Shown: positions 1-11,555 of the stretch, piece by piece
Numbering within the stretch: position 1 is the stretch's first letter
Layout: the number at the start of each line of letters is the position of its first letter
NCBI GenBank assembly: GCA_023935145.1
Contig: CM043699.1
Location: 71,395,638 to 71,459,637, forward strand
DNA: 64,000 nt
Origin: Bretschneidera sinensis
Lineage: Eukaryota > Streptophyta > Magnoliopsida > Brassicales > Akaniaceae
Direction: 5' to 3'
Notes under the pieces: model-generated
Told to the model about the DNA's origin: nothing
Seen by the model: only the letters and a program-made list of their open reading frames with translations
Database searches by the model: none
Position numbers and translations under genes: made by a program

Positions 1-1058
1 CAAGTCCAGGCTTATTGGGATTACACTACCCCAAATCCTCTATATAAACACCTTTGATCTCCACAGAGAATGCAAAAATTGAAATTTAATTATACTTTTG
101 AATTTCTAAAGTGAAAGTCTATGCAACCCAATAAGGAGTGAATTGGGTTGTTAAAAGTTCTTTTAAACAATTTAACAAACACTTTGTAGGCAAATAAATT
201 ACTACAATAATTACTTTAAATAAATATAAGAGCAATAAGCAAAATGTTATAATTTTAAAAGATTAGGGAGAGAAGAGTGCAAACAGCATTTATAGTGGAT
301 CGAGTCACAAATTGTACCTAGTCCACTCCCGAAGGCTAATCTTGGATAGTTTTCTTCACTAAGAACTCATCCTACAAGAAAGCAATTTCATGGGTATTAC
401 TTAAACCGATTACAAGAAACTCGAGGCTTACTTCTACCTCGGTGTTTGTACCTAACACCAAAACTAATCTCACAAATCTCTCACAACCCTCATCAAGAGT
501 TACACCAACTATTTATACAATGCAATAAAAAAAAAGGAATTAAGAGTTTGAGAAGAATCAAGATTATAACTCAAACTAATTTCTCTCTCACAAGTGCTCT
601 TGAATCAATTATGGCTCAAAAAATATATTGAAAATTGCTTAGAATAGTTTTTGAGATTTAGAAAATGTCAAAATTCTTTTTTAAAAAAATGACTGGAATT
701 TATAGCCTAAGACCTATAGAGCTGTTATAAATCAGTTTTGGAAACATTTGATCTCAAATCTTTGCAATTAATTTGAAAATTAGTCGTTATTATTATAGGT
801 CTAGTCGGTTGTACCTTAGCCCTAGTCGAATGGCCTCTCATACCTAATGGTATTTAAATTTTAAATCTTTGTTCCAGTAGACTAGCCTAAGGTCCATTCG
901 ACTAGAAAAAATCGTGCCAAAACTTAGAAATTTTTTTAGCAAGTGCCAGTTGACAAGGAAACTCATCCAATCGACTAGAGAAAGTTTCTACCAAAAACTA
1001 TTAAAAGCATTCAGTAGTTTCCAGTCAACTGGGAAGTCCCAGCCAGTCGATTGGCCTA
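1..1058 (-). mobile_element. LTR-like fragment, probably Sirevirus/copia-type
   Basis: Read on the minus strand, this stretch looks like part of a long LTR. A TATA box (TATAAATT, plus 699-706 region) is followed by a G/A-rich transcribed segment with GAGCCAT and TTGTGAGAGAGAAAT, and then by a CCCAATTCACTCC motif near plus 130-150. That last motif resembles the C-rich block near the ends of plant Sirevirus LTRs. Similar words occur in the opposite orientation at about 1390-2520, so the two may be inverted relatives. Termini and a target-site duplication were not found. The family call is an inference. Confidence 0.35.
780..1050. repeat. Array of degenerate TCGA-centred palindromic motifs
   Basis: Several copies of a short imperfect palindrome of the form (C/A)AGTCGA(C/T)TGG or its complement lie here, for example AGTCGAATGG near 826, ATTCGACTAG near 895, AATCGACTAG near 969 and AGTCGATTGG near 1045. 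A TATA-like sequence facing left lies near 705, and one facing right (CCTATAAAATA) follows at about 1052. Confidence 0.5.
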
Positions 1059-1389
1059 TAAAATAATTGCTTTTATACTTAAAAATATTTTTTCATAAAC
1101 CCTTAGATTTTCAAGTTTATTTCAGGCAAATCAGTTTAAAGAGAGTTTTTGAGCCATGAACTTATTCAAGAGATTTTGAGAGAATAGATTTATTTTTTTC
1201 ACTTAGACTTAAACTTTTCTTCAAGTCTTTTTTTAAATCTTCTTCTTGGATGATATTCTTGTTCGATAGTCATGACTTGTGTTTATCCCAATTTTATTTT
1301 GATAATGAAAAAACTACATTTAAGTGTACTAACTATCTTTTTTCTAAGTTCTTATTCCTCTAAGGTACTTTGTACGAAAATTAGAAGAT

Positions 1390-2520
1390 GTGCACACACT
1401 CAAGCTACTATGCAAGCATGATCATTGCCTCGCACACACCATGTTTCAACCTTTCGAGGCAATTTCAAAGTTGAATTATTTCAAGTTTAGACATCTTAAG
1501 GTAGTTAAAATTCTATGTACTCTCTCTTTCTCTCAATTACTTAGCCTTTAAATGGATCAATTTGCTTTCAAAATATCTTGTTAAAAACTCAAATATCTTT
1601 TATAAAAAGTTGGTACAATTTTGTTTTAAGGAAAACTATTTTGTGGGTGACCACAGTCAAACTGTGTTGGTTCCATAGTCAACTGTAGGGTCTTCTCGGG
1701 TCCTAACTCAAATTTTCTAGCAAGCCGCCCATAGTCGATTGTATGAGGAGCAACAAGGTTCCACCAGTAGACTAGACAACATCATAGACGATTGGATTTT
1801 CTCTTTGAAGCCTTCAGTTTCAAATTTAAAAGACACAGTCGATTGGATCAAAGATACAGTCGACTGGGCCTTCTAAAATAACAACTAGTTTTCAAAAATT
1901 GAGGCGCGGGATAGATAATTTAATGCTCCGAATGGAAATTCCTTGTGTCAAACGACCATATTGAGTTAAGACTATAAATACTAATCATAAATAAGTCTTC
2001 TAACTATCAAGAGCTCATTTACTACTCTTCAAGGCTTTCCAAATTATTTCTTGAGCCATCTTTAAGCTTTGTTCTTGTGAGAGAGAAATCCTTTGAGTTA
2101 TAAGCATTAATTTGATTTTCTCTTGTATCAAAAACTTCTCACTCATATTCAATCCTGTAAGATAAAGAGTTGATGTAACTCTTGGAAGTATTTAGGTGTT
2201 AAATACTTGAGAGAAATTTTTTTTGTAAGAGAATCTTGTAAAGGTTTTAGTAACATCTTGAAAGTTGCTTGTTTGATCTAGTGAAGCCTTCAAAGAGAAT
2301 CCTTGCAAAAAGTGAACGTAGAGTCGAGAGTGATTCCGATATTATCGAACCATTATAAATCAAGTTTTCATGCTTTTTAACCTTTCTCTTTTAATTTCCA
2401 GCAAATTTCATTTATTGCTCTTGCTTGTTCTTGATAGATTAATCTTGTTATTATTTTTGTGTTTATGCAAAAAGTTTTTAAAACCTAATTCACCCCCCTC
2501 TTGAGTTACTTTTTTGTTAA
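1390..2520 (+). mobile_element. LTR-like fragment, probably Sirevirus/copia-type
   Basis: This plus-strand segment has a TATA box (TATAAATA, 1973-1980) and then GAGCCATC...GTGAGAGAGAAAT. A GAACGTAGAG...CGAACCATTATAAA stretch follows near 2310-2355. The segment ends near AATTCACCCCCCTCTTG at about 2490-2506. A C-run of this type near the LTR end is typical of plant Sireviruses. No clear primer-binding site follows, so this may be a solo or broken LTR. The boundaries are approximate. Confidence 0.4.
1650..1875. repeat. CAGTCGATTGG-type palindromic array upstream of a TATA box
   Basis: At least six degenerate copies of CAGTCGA(C/T)TG lie here, such as ATAGTCGATTGT near 1731, ACAGTCGATTGG near 1836 and ACAGTCGACTGG near 1856. 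The last copy is about 100 bp upstream of the TATA box at 1973. Confidence 0.55.
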
Positions 2521-2957
2521 CAACTTGCTTTGAGATAATTGAGCTTAAACACATTTAACATACATATTAGAAAAACATATTGTTTTGTAATCATAAAAAT
2601 CAGACAAAATCAATTTGCAGTTGATAAAAAGCTAGTGGTTTTTCAAATTATTTTTGAGAGCTTTCTCCCTCTAAAAGTTTTCAAAAGTCTTCCTTCTATT
2701 GTTCAATTTGGCTATTTGCTCCATTGATTTGCGAATTAGTAAAGGTTAACAAAATCAATATCTTATCGCAATCATCAACAATCATCAATATAACAATAGT
2801 CCAAACGATCGAATCCAAGTTCTTCTTGAGGTAAGCTAAGAAGGATCATTATTTAACTTTAAAGAGGTAGGATCTCAACTTGAATCTGCTTATTTTTGCA
2901 CTATTCTCTCTCATAATGTAGTTTTTATTGATTTCTATTTAATACATGTTATAGATG
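2521..2957. other. No recognised feature
   Basis: AT-rich sequence. I see no coding signal, repeat family or RNA gene in it. Confidence 0.5.
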
Positions 2958-3270
2958 TGTAATGACCCATCCTAGGTTGACCACTCTTGAGATGGTGCTG
3001 TCATGTTTTGAAATCCAAGCACGACACATATATACAATAATATAAAAACATCAACTGAAATTATATACATATATATTATTACATATTATGCATGAATATT
3101 TACAAATATTTTTTTTCCTCCTTCTTACTCACGCCTGAACGCTTCCTTTTTTTTTCAAATGATTATTTTATTCAATACAAAATCTTATATATATATATAT
3201 TATATTTTAATTCTATGACATATTTATCAAATTACTTCTTTACCCTTACTTTAAGAACATAGGTATTACA
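2958..3270 (-). mobile_element. Shrunken solo LTR of the Tekay-like A family
   Basis: The left end (TGTAATGACCC...) is the reverse complement of the 3' end of the A-element LTR (44,475). The right end (...TAAGAACATAGGTATTACA) is the reverse complement of that LTR's 5' start (42,168). Only about 150 bp from each LTR end remain, in 313 bp rather than the 1.4-2.3 kb of element A. A perfect 5-bp target-site duplication AGATG flanks it (2953-2957 and 3271-3275). It is therefore an insertion that recombined to a solo LTR and was internally deleted, or that inserted in deleted form. Confidence 0.8.
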
Positions 3271-3275
3271 AGATG

Positions 3276-4199
3276 TGATTTGTTCTTAGAAATAGGTTAT
3301 ACGTGATGTGATTGACCTTATTTAATTGACTGCATGTTTAAAATTGACTTTGGAAATGAATTTAGATTTTAAAAAGCAGAGGCACCAGTTTTAGTCCATA
3401 TCAAGTAAGGGCACCATTTTGGAATGGCACCACTCCAAAGTGGCGCTCGACCTGTACTTTTTTTTTTCCAATGCTTCTAAAATTTAATACATCATCGTCT
3501 GAGAGTATGATGAACATTTTAATATGTCAATTCAATTAATAATTGATATTAGTATGGCCCTGCAAGCCAATAGCATTTTGATGTTATGGACGTATTACAT
3601 GTGTTACTCTTATTCATTTATTGACAATAAAAAAATAATAATAGCGTTTATCTTATTTATCATGTTTATTACATATCACTGCATGTGTATTACATGATAA
3701 AGCCAATAAAATAAGAGTAATAGAAATAAGCACCATGATGAGATCATGCTAGTGAGATGTATTTCCTTAAACTCTTTTCTTTAAGGTTCCTAATCATAGG
3801 ATCACTAAAAAGAACATTAGCGAATCAGGATAGATTAGTACATACTATGCTTTCTCAAGGAGTTGGGAGTGATTAATCTCACAATCACTAGTGTGTGAGA
3901 CACTAAAACAAGTTATGTAGGTGCTTGTTAGAGAACAGGTGCACCGAACTTACTCGGCTAAAAAATTCTTAATAGACTATTTACTTGCTATCAATAGGAG
4001 TTCTTACGTTGCAGTTGCACAAGTGATCATTGGATTTGATGCACAATGGATACCTTGTGTGTAGGTCATTAAGCTTTTATGCTATTTAAAAGTGATTCTA
4101 AACATGGGTCACAAAAAGGTATTAATTGGGTATGACCACTTATGTATGGAAGTATAAAATTATACAATAGAGGATCCACTACTCTCAGTAAACGATAAA
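3276..4199. other. No recognised feature
   Basis: Unassigned intergenic sequence with many stops in all frames. Nothing here could be tied to a family. Confidence 0.45.
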
Positions 4200-4451
4200 A
4201 AATGTTTACAAATAAAATTAATATTAGAGAACTAGTTAATTAAATAAAACATTAGTTAGTTATTAGTAGTTGGTTAATAGTTTGTTAACTAGTTAGTTAG
4301 AATGTTATTTACTCTTGTATTCATCTCTTGTAGACTATATAAGGCAATTGTGTAACCATTTGTAAATCAATCAATCAATAATCAATAGTATTTTCTTAGG
4401 AGTCTAGTCTTGAACTCGAATCAAGCATTCCTTGAGTTATGAAACACATCA
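4200..4451 (+). mobile_element. LTR remnant of decayed element F
   Basis: A GTTAGTTAGTTAG-rich stretch is followed by a TATA box (TATATAAG, 4335-4342). The sequence then ends in ...AACACATCA at 4451, one base before a primer-binding-like site. The layout and words resemble the LTR of element E (25,789-26,158), so the two are probably distant relatives. The left end is not defined. Confidence 0.5.
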
Positions 4452-4452
4452 A

Positions 4453-4466
4453 TGGTGCTTTCATTG
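4453..4466 (+). other. Putative primer-binding site of element F
   Basis: TGGTGCTTTCATTG follows the LTR end by one base. A near-identical site (TTGGTGTTTTCATTG) lies at the matching position of element E. Confidence 0.45.
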
Positions 4467-4653
4467 TTCTTTGATTCTTGAACAACTTTTGTTCTTGAAT
4501 CAACTCTATAATTCAATTTTTCATTGAGTTCTCATTGAAATTTTCGATTCTACAATTTTCCAGAAATTCATCTTCCTTCCTTTTACTGATTCTTTAACTT
4601 CTACCCTTCTTGAATCAACTTTCTTTCATCTTCATTGTATCCTAAATCCAAAC

Positions 4654-6075
4654 ATGGCTGAAGAAACCAAATCATGGATCGATGAATTTCCATGGAAAAG
4701 AGACTCTCAAATGTAAAAACAAATAAAAGATGAGATCCAATTTTCTTTACACCAAGAATTTCTGACAATTAGACAGCAATTAGCCTAGATCAAATCTATC
4801 TAGGCCAAAAACAAGCCACAAGTTTCTGATTTTGACAAGAACGCCTCAAGAAAGAGTCCAACGAAGAAGAAGATCGTGAGGTGATATCTCCACCTTCAAA
4901 TTTGCAACACATTACTACAGCAATGCAAGAAAACCACACATTTAACTAGAAATCCAAGAACAAATGCTAGCACAAGAGGTAGCAACTCAAGAGAAGCCAC
5001 TATAAGTACTACCACAATTGCAACAACAATCTATTCATAATGCACATGAGCTTGACAAGAAGACATCAAGAATAGATTCCACCGAAGAACAACCATATAA
5101 TGTTGTTGGAGCAAAGGAAAAGAAAGCAGAAGTAGTGCATAATATTCAGGAACTCACACATTTTCACAAGTTGGAACGAAAACAAGAAGGGCAAGAAAAT
5201 GGTGAGCTCATAGCTCAGTTTTTTGATGAAACTGAAACTAATCTTGCAAGGTCAAATTAGAAACCTGGGATGGATAGTGCTAAGGGATATAGCACGAAAA
5301 CAGGACATGGATTTAAGAATTGTACTACAAATAACTTTAGCTGGGGAAATACTGGCAATAGATATCTTAATCGAATGAGGGGTACATTTTTGTCTTATTC
5401 TAAAGCTTTTAGTGGAGGTAGTTTCTTTGGAAGGGTGCTAACACACATGTTACTGTTACAAAAGAAAACAAGTCTAACAGTTTTATAGATCATACCCAAA
5501 CTTTTATCCATAGAAGAGATTTCTATCCACCTGAGCATGTAGCTGGTAAGTTGGTAATGAATGGAGATGATAGGAACATCAGCCATCTTGTGCTTTTTGA
5601 ACCCAAACCAAGGACAACATCAAAAAAAATCAGGGCGACAACTATTTACTCATTCATCATCTGTTCCTATAACCTCTAATGTAAATGTCGTTATTAGACC
5701 AAATTCTAAGCTCCAATAAGATGTTCAGAGCCTATAGTTACTCGATCAACCATCATCAATACATCCCTTTAATCCAACCAATTTTGGGATTCCATCACCG
5801 TTTACTTTATGCACCTATGAGAATGGATCCACCAGCATTCACTAATAGGTAGGGGTCCTAACCCATTCAGGAAAACGTGATCGATGTTGCAATTAGTAGT
5901 TTCTTGCTTATTTTGTTACGACTCAATTTCAACAACATTTTCCCTTAGTCCTCCAAGTACACGATTTAAATTCGGAACTATATCGCGAGGAAGATATCCC
6001 TGAATTTAGTGTATACCTAGAGAACAAGGAGAGATGTTGCCGAAATCTAGTTGAAACAAAACAAGCAAGGAACTA
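4654..6075 (+). pseudogene. Decayed gag-like region of element F
   Basis: The ATG at 4654 lies about 190 bp past the primer-binding-like site, as expected for a retroelement gag. The frame reads MAEETKSWIDEFPWKRDSQM and then hits a stop at codon 21. Further stops and frame changes follow. Short open pieces remain at 5018-5260 (80 codons, Glu/Lys-rich) and 5270-5488. No zinc knuckle, protease or reverse transcriptase motif was seen, so most of the element is missing. Gag identity is inferred from position only. Confidence 0.4.
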
Positions 6076-6079
6076 CTAA

Positions 6080-6520
6080 TTGTAACATAGTTCACGCATT
6101 CATGAATTGTCCACTCTAGACAATCCAAAGATTATTTGAACACAAACACTCTCATTACAAACATATTAATTGATAAGCAACGAGAGAATTCGGGTCGCAC
6201 AATAGTTCTTGGACAGACATTCCAAGGTAAGATGCAATGAATGATATATATGAAAATAAAGAATGTATAAGACAAAAAAATAAAAGGGTTAAAATTAATG
6301 AAAATTCTACGAAAAATCTGACAAAGTCTCCCTTGTTTTTTAGACTTCCTCAAAATTTGAAAATGCAAAAATAATCTATAAAATAAAATAAAAAAACAAC
6401 TCAACTAATCCATACACAATTAACTTAAAAAGAAAATTTTTCATATAGTTTCTAATAAATTAGATACATCCATATACACTAGTCTCTTAGAATGTCTTTT
6501 TTATTATTTTTAAACCACTT
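6080..6520. other. No recognised feature
   Basis: AT-rich sequence without a convincing reading frame or repeat. Confidence 0.4.
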
Positions 6521-6529
6521 ACTATATAT

Positions 6530-7100
6530 TTCTAAGTATTTAGCTTAATATTTATCTAACTTGATATTATTAAACTAATATAGTCAAATCTAAACTAATA
6601 TAGAAAAAAATACTTAAAGTTAAAATAATATAGCAAAATCTAGTGCTCACTTAATTTTTAAAGTTAATTTTTTACACAAAAGTAATGATTAAATTTAAAC
6701 TAAGATAGAAAAATCTAAACTAATATAACAAAATAATGCTTCAATTTTAACTATCATATCAAAATTCTGGTGCTACCTTAAATTTTTTATTATTTTTTCT
6801 TACAAAATAGTGCTTAAATTTACACTAATATAGCAAATTCGAGGGCTAACCTAATTTTTAATTAATTTTCCTATGTAAAGTGATGCTTAAATTTAAAATA
6901 ACATTAAAAAATTGAAATTAAAATATCAAGATAATGCTTACGTTCAAAATAAAGTGCTAACCTAATTTTTAAAATTATTTTCCTATGGAAAATAATAACT
7001 AAATTTAAACCAACTTAACATATTTTAATTACTTTTCCATAAAAAAAATACTTGAATTTGAAGTAACAAAAAAATTAAATGCTAACTTAAGATTTTAGCT
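6530..7100. repeat. Degenerate tandem repeat, AT-rich
   Basis: A unit of roughly 70-130 bp recurs about five times. Each contains GTGCTAACCTAATTTTTAAA, a C(C/T)TATG(G/T)AAA piece and AAATTTAAACTAATATAGCAAA. Starts of the GTGCT.ACCTTAA word fall near 6642, 6770, 6843, 6953 and 7079. It may be subterminal or internal sequence of a decayed DNA transposon such as the CACTA remnant downstream. Confidence 0.6.
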
Positions 7101-7389
7101 TCACATATATAATAAAATAAAATAAAAAACAGAAAATAAATTAAATAAACATAAGTAACAAAATGGGTGAGGGAGTGAGGAAAACTTGCAAATAAAGGTT
7201 GATCCACGCAAAAATGGTTGTGAGGAGAGAGAGAAGCGAAATAAGTGGAGACAGAAAGAGTTGAAGAAGGAGAAAAAAAAATGAGAGAGAAAGATGAGCG
7301 AAAGAGACGAAAAATGTGGAAAATGGGGTGGGGGAGCTAAGGCTATCGCACAATACTGCAGATGGGGAAAAATGGAAGAAAGAAAGAGT

Positions 7390-7560
7390 GGATGGGGCTT
7401 TTAGTGTTAATGTTTTCACCGAGGGAATTAATTCCTCTGGCGAAAGTCAGCTTCCCTCGGTGAAAATCAATTTCCCACATGGCCGCGAATCAACTTTAAC
7501 TAAGTGAATTAAATCCCTCAGTCAAAGTGTTCTGTCCCTCGGTTAATGCATGACCTATAT
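7390..7560. mobile_element. CACTA-like subterminal repeat segment
   Basis: Several copies of CC(C/T)TCGGTGAAA, GAGGGAATTAATTCCTCTGG and AAATCCCTCAGTCAAAG words lie here. They match the TCGGTGA/TAATCC words before the CACTA-type end at 11,508. The matching CACTA left terminus was not found. Confidence 0.4.
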
Positions 7561-7720
7561 GTACTATTTATATATTATATATGTACTACAACAATATTGT
7601 ATTACTTAACTATATATAATACTTTAAAATAATTATTTTACTATTTTTTATATTTAGTATTATAAATATTTAATTACATTTTCATTTTTATTAATTATTA
7701 CTCATATTAATGTACTATAT

Positions 7721-8010
7721 TCCTAAATCATAAACCCTAAACCCTAAATCTCTAAACAATAAATCCTAAACCCTAAACTCTAATTAACATAAACCCTAAA
7801 CTCCAAAATTTAATTAACTTAAACTCTAAACCTAAACCCTAAACTCTAATTAACATAAACCTAAACCCCAAACTCTAATTAACCTAAACCCTAAACCTAA
7901 ACTCTAAACTCTAATTAACCTAAACCCTAATCCTAATCCATAATACCTAAACTCTAAACTCTAAACCTAAAGCTAAACCTAAACTCAACCCTAATTAACC
8001 TAAATCCTAA
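7721..8010. repeat. Degenerate telomere-like (CCCTAAA) repeat tract
   Basis: About 290 bp are built from AAACCCTAAA, AAACCTAAACTCTAA and TAATTAACCTAAA words. The core is the plant telomere unit CCCTAAA, heavily mutated and mixed with TTAATTAA. Transposon sequence lies on both sides, so this is an interstitial tract and not a chromosome end. Confidence 0.75.
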
Positions 8011-8254
8011 TTAATTAATGTAGATATATGGGATTCCTGAAAATTTGAATTTTGACATATTAAAATTTAAAAAGAAGATGAATATTTATGATAAATGGTT
8101 TAAAAAATTATCAGTTTCAAAATATTATAATGCCATGTTTGGTTGTAGTAATGGAAGTAATGTTGTCATGTATCGAATGTGATTGTAATGTAATCAAGGC
8201 TATAATGGAATCGAGGTTGTAATCCAATTACATTGAAGGTGGAATTGATTACAG

Positions 8255-10662
8255 TGTTAGGTTAATATAACACACGCACTTTAGATAAACATAAACATAC
8301 AGTTCCAAGTACAATACTTTAGTTTACAAAAATGTGTCATGTGACACAACCTCCAGGAGTTTACAACTTATAAGATGTACAAAATAGTCTAATTTCTACT
8401 ACAAAAATTCGGGTGAGGATGCCTTGCACGTGAACCGACCTAAAGACTTCTTCTTCTTCACTACTTTCTCACTTACTTTTTGAGATCTTCAGAAGGCTTT
8501 CCTGTAATATTAAAAAGGGAGTAGGTGAGCTAGAAAGCTCAGCGAGTAATCACATTACTCGGAGTAACCATAAAAGATTAATTTAGCCCATAAGAGTTTA
8601 GATTCATTCATAATCGGTTTCATATAATTATTTCTTATTATAATAGGTATAAGTAAAACATGAATTTTAATTAGTTCTCAAACACACGATATATAAATAG
8701 AAGAGTATCAATAGATTTCAATTTGAGTATAATAAGATATCACTTTCATCTCAATACACATTACATTCACTTATTAAGTGATTCAATCCATACTCATCAT
8801 AGACCCTCATTAGGTGATCAAACCCATCAATTCATCTTGAATCAAGCATGTCATCCAACACATGGGGTATAATGTAATGTAATGTTATGCAATTTTATTC
8901 ATGTATTCATTTCAACTTATCATCTTTAATCATTTCAGATTCCTTGCCCCTCATTGGGTCAATCATAAACAACAGGGACGTCTCCCCATGTACCGGTACA
9001 TTCTCAATATCATCATTATAAAAACAACCTTAAATTTTCATTGTCGGCCTCATCCAACAGTACCTCTTGTTAGACGAATGTTTTCGGCCTTACATAACAC
9101 TCGCCCCCCTCTAACCGTTAGACAGATCATGTAATGCTTCATGCTATATGATATGCAATTATGGCTCAATAACTTTTCAACTTTTATAATCATCAAACAA
9201 CTTTATCACAACATTTATGCACAAGAATTATATCATCAAACTTACACGAGTAAACATATACATATATGCATCTATATAAGTATATATTTATCACTCATTT
9301 TAAATGTAATTTATAGTATACCTTTTAAATATTAGTATCATCTTCTTATAAGTCTTTAGCTTATTATTTTCGTTTTAAGTTTTTAAATTTGCTAAGAATA
9401 AAGTGACATTCACCTTGAAAATCGAGCTCTAATTGCGAATCATCTCCTTGCCCTTAGGATGCTCTTCAAGTACACCTAAAGAATACATCATTTAGAATCA
9501 ACCACCGAGATATTTTCAAGCACATATCAATTAGTCAAGACAAGGAACCAAAGTATTCAAATTATTTCATCACGATACCCTTAAGGACTTATGATTTGAA
9601 GGAAGTAAGAGAAATTGGTGTAAAAATCTAAAAACAGGGCTTCACAGTCGATTATCCTTCTTACACAATCGATTGTGAAACTCCCAAAAGGTTTTAACAG
9701 TCCACTGTCTATCTTCACAGTCGACTATGGGAGTCTCGGTGAGAAAGCACAGTCGATTGTCCAAGCCCACAATCAATTGTGTTAAGGACCTGATGTCTCT
9801 ACCTCTTGCATAATCTATTGTGCAATCGTCACAACCGACTGTCTAGAGACCTAAAATCCAGAAAAATCATGAAATTAGTTTTTCCTTTCCAAAGCCCTTT
9901 GATCCTTCAAGAAACTTTAGACCCTTTCAAAACCAAAGTTTTCTCAATCTTTATGTCAAAACTTTACATTACCCATAGCAAAAATCTCGAGTTATACTCC
10001 TCAAATCATTAAACCTAACCCAAAACCCATTTTTGAAACTCAAACTTGTTTTTCTCTAAACTTTTCACAAAATCTTTTCAAAACCAAGGAACTCCAACTT
10101 ACTTCACATATTTAGTTTGCAATGATAAGGGCAGATGAAAGAAAAACCCTTTCTTGAAATCTCTTCTTCAAACTTTTTCTCAAAGGATTTACATGCCGTG
10201 ATATCTTGAACTAAAAGTCTAAGATATCATGCTTAAGAATGGAAGAAAGGGAAGGGAAGAAACCTTACTTAAGACTAAGCACTTGAATTTCACCTAAATA
10301 TCAAAGGAGAAAGAAGGGAGGAAGAGAGAAATGGAAATTTTTGGAGACTTGGAGAAGAGACCCGAAAATGAGGTCTCTTTCTCCACTCTCACCCTTTTTA
10401 TACTCCAAAAGATGAAGCCTAGTTACCTTTCTAAACTTCCCCTTTAAATTTATTTACATTTCTCTCCTTTACCCTCACACTCTCATAAGTTTTAGGCTAA
10501 GTCCCAAGATCCTCACTTCTTTTTAAAAAGTTTCCTTACAAGACAACCCATCCTTTAATACTAGATATACTACATAAGAAAACATGAAAATAATTTTTTT
10601 CTAAACAGACAATTAAAATAAATAAATGACAAAAAAACTAATAGAAAAAGTCAGATCCTGCA
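8255..10662 (-). mobile_element. Long LTR (G) related to the D-element LTR
   Basis: Segments match the D LTRs in order: GAGGATGCC...GACC near 8415, GGGAGTAGGTGAGCTAGAAAGCTCAG near 8518, and GGGACGTCTCCCCATGTACCGGTAC near 8973 (D has the same near 13,619 and 19,893). On the minus strand a TATA box (GTATAAAAAGG, plus about 10,386-10,398) drives leftward. I take TGTTAGG at 8255 and ...CCTGCA at 10,662 as ends, but no target-site duplication matches. It is most likely a solo or truncated LTR with no coding content. Confidence 0.55.
9640..9845. repeat. Palindromic ACAGTCGACTGT-type array in LTR G
   Basis: Eight or so copies of a 12-bp palindrome lie here, such as ACAGTCGATTAT, ACAATCGATTGT, ACAGTCCACTGT, ACAGTCGACTAT, ACAGTCGATTGT and ACAATCAATTGT. 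They lie about 550 bp past the LTR's minus-strand TATA box, so in the transcribed part. Confidence 0.65.
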
Positions 10663-11508
10663 TCATTGGAATGAAATAGATTGACTAAAATGTGTTTAAG
10701 GATAAAATGTATATAAAATTAATAATATTCGTTATTATATTATATCATATTATATTAATTAATTTATATATTTTATATTATATATATTTATTATATAATT
10801 ATTTCTTATTAATATCTAATAATTCATAATTTTATTATATAATTAACTATATATATTAATTTATTATAATATTTTATTAGTTTAAAAAATTAATATTATA
10901 AAATATTTAATTATACTTTTATTTTTATTATATATATTTTTACTTATTTAAAACTAATTTTTAATTTATTAATTATCATTGAGAGGGGAATATATCTCTC
11001 GGTGATAATTGAAAATTTGGAAAATTATTACTGAGAGAATTAAATCCGTTGGTAATAATTATTTTTCTATACCTTTAAATCCTTTTTCATATATTAATTA
11101 TCACATAGGGAACTAATTCCTTAATAATAATTATTAATTTTGTAAAATATCATCGAAGGATTGGTAATGATATTTTTTTCTAAATTTTAAATTAATTTTA
11201 ATTTATTTATTATCATCAGTGATATTTAATTTTTTTTTTTTTTGCATATTATCACATAGGGAGTTAAATCCTTCAGTAATAATAATTTTCTTGATTTCAA
11301 AAATAATTTTATGGTATTTATTATCACCGAAGAAAAATAAATCCATTAGTAAAAATATCTTTCATAAAAAAATAAATATTGAAATAACTTAAAACTCGTG
11401 CTTTATTTTTTTAATAAAAATAAAAATTTATTCTTTAAAGAATTAAAAAAAATTACAACAAGGAAGGATACTTATCACTGAGAAAATTTTATGGTATTTC
11501 TTGTAGTG
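10663..11508. mobile_element. CACTA-type DNA transposon end
   Basis: The right end reads ...TATTTCTTGTAGTG at 11,508, the reverse complement of CACTACAAGAAATA, which is the classic terminus of plant En/Spm (CACTA) elements. Subterminal repeats with CTCGGTGATAATT, ATCACCGAAG and ATCACATAGGGA words precede it. The other end is missing or lies beyond the LTR G insertion, so this is a remnant. No transposase frame was seen. Confidence 0.6.
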
Positions 11509-11555
11509 CTTAGTCAAATTCCTAAGTAATTATTACAAGAATATATTCCATACAT

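Noticed and set aside
7141..7419. 92-codon Ser/Leu/Phe-rich frame
   Set aside because: It is translated purine/pyrimidine-rich DNA with no motif, start context or homologue.
7721..8010. A true telomere
   Set aside because: The repeats are heavily mutated, short and flanked on both sides by transposon DNA.
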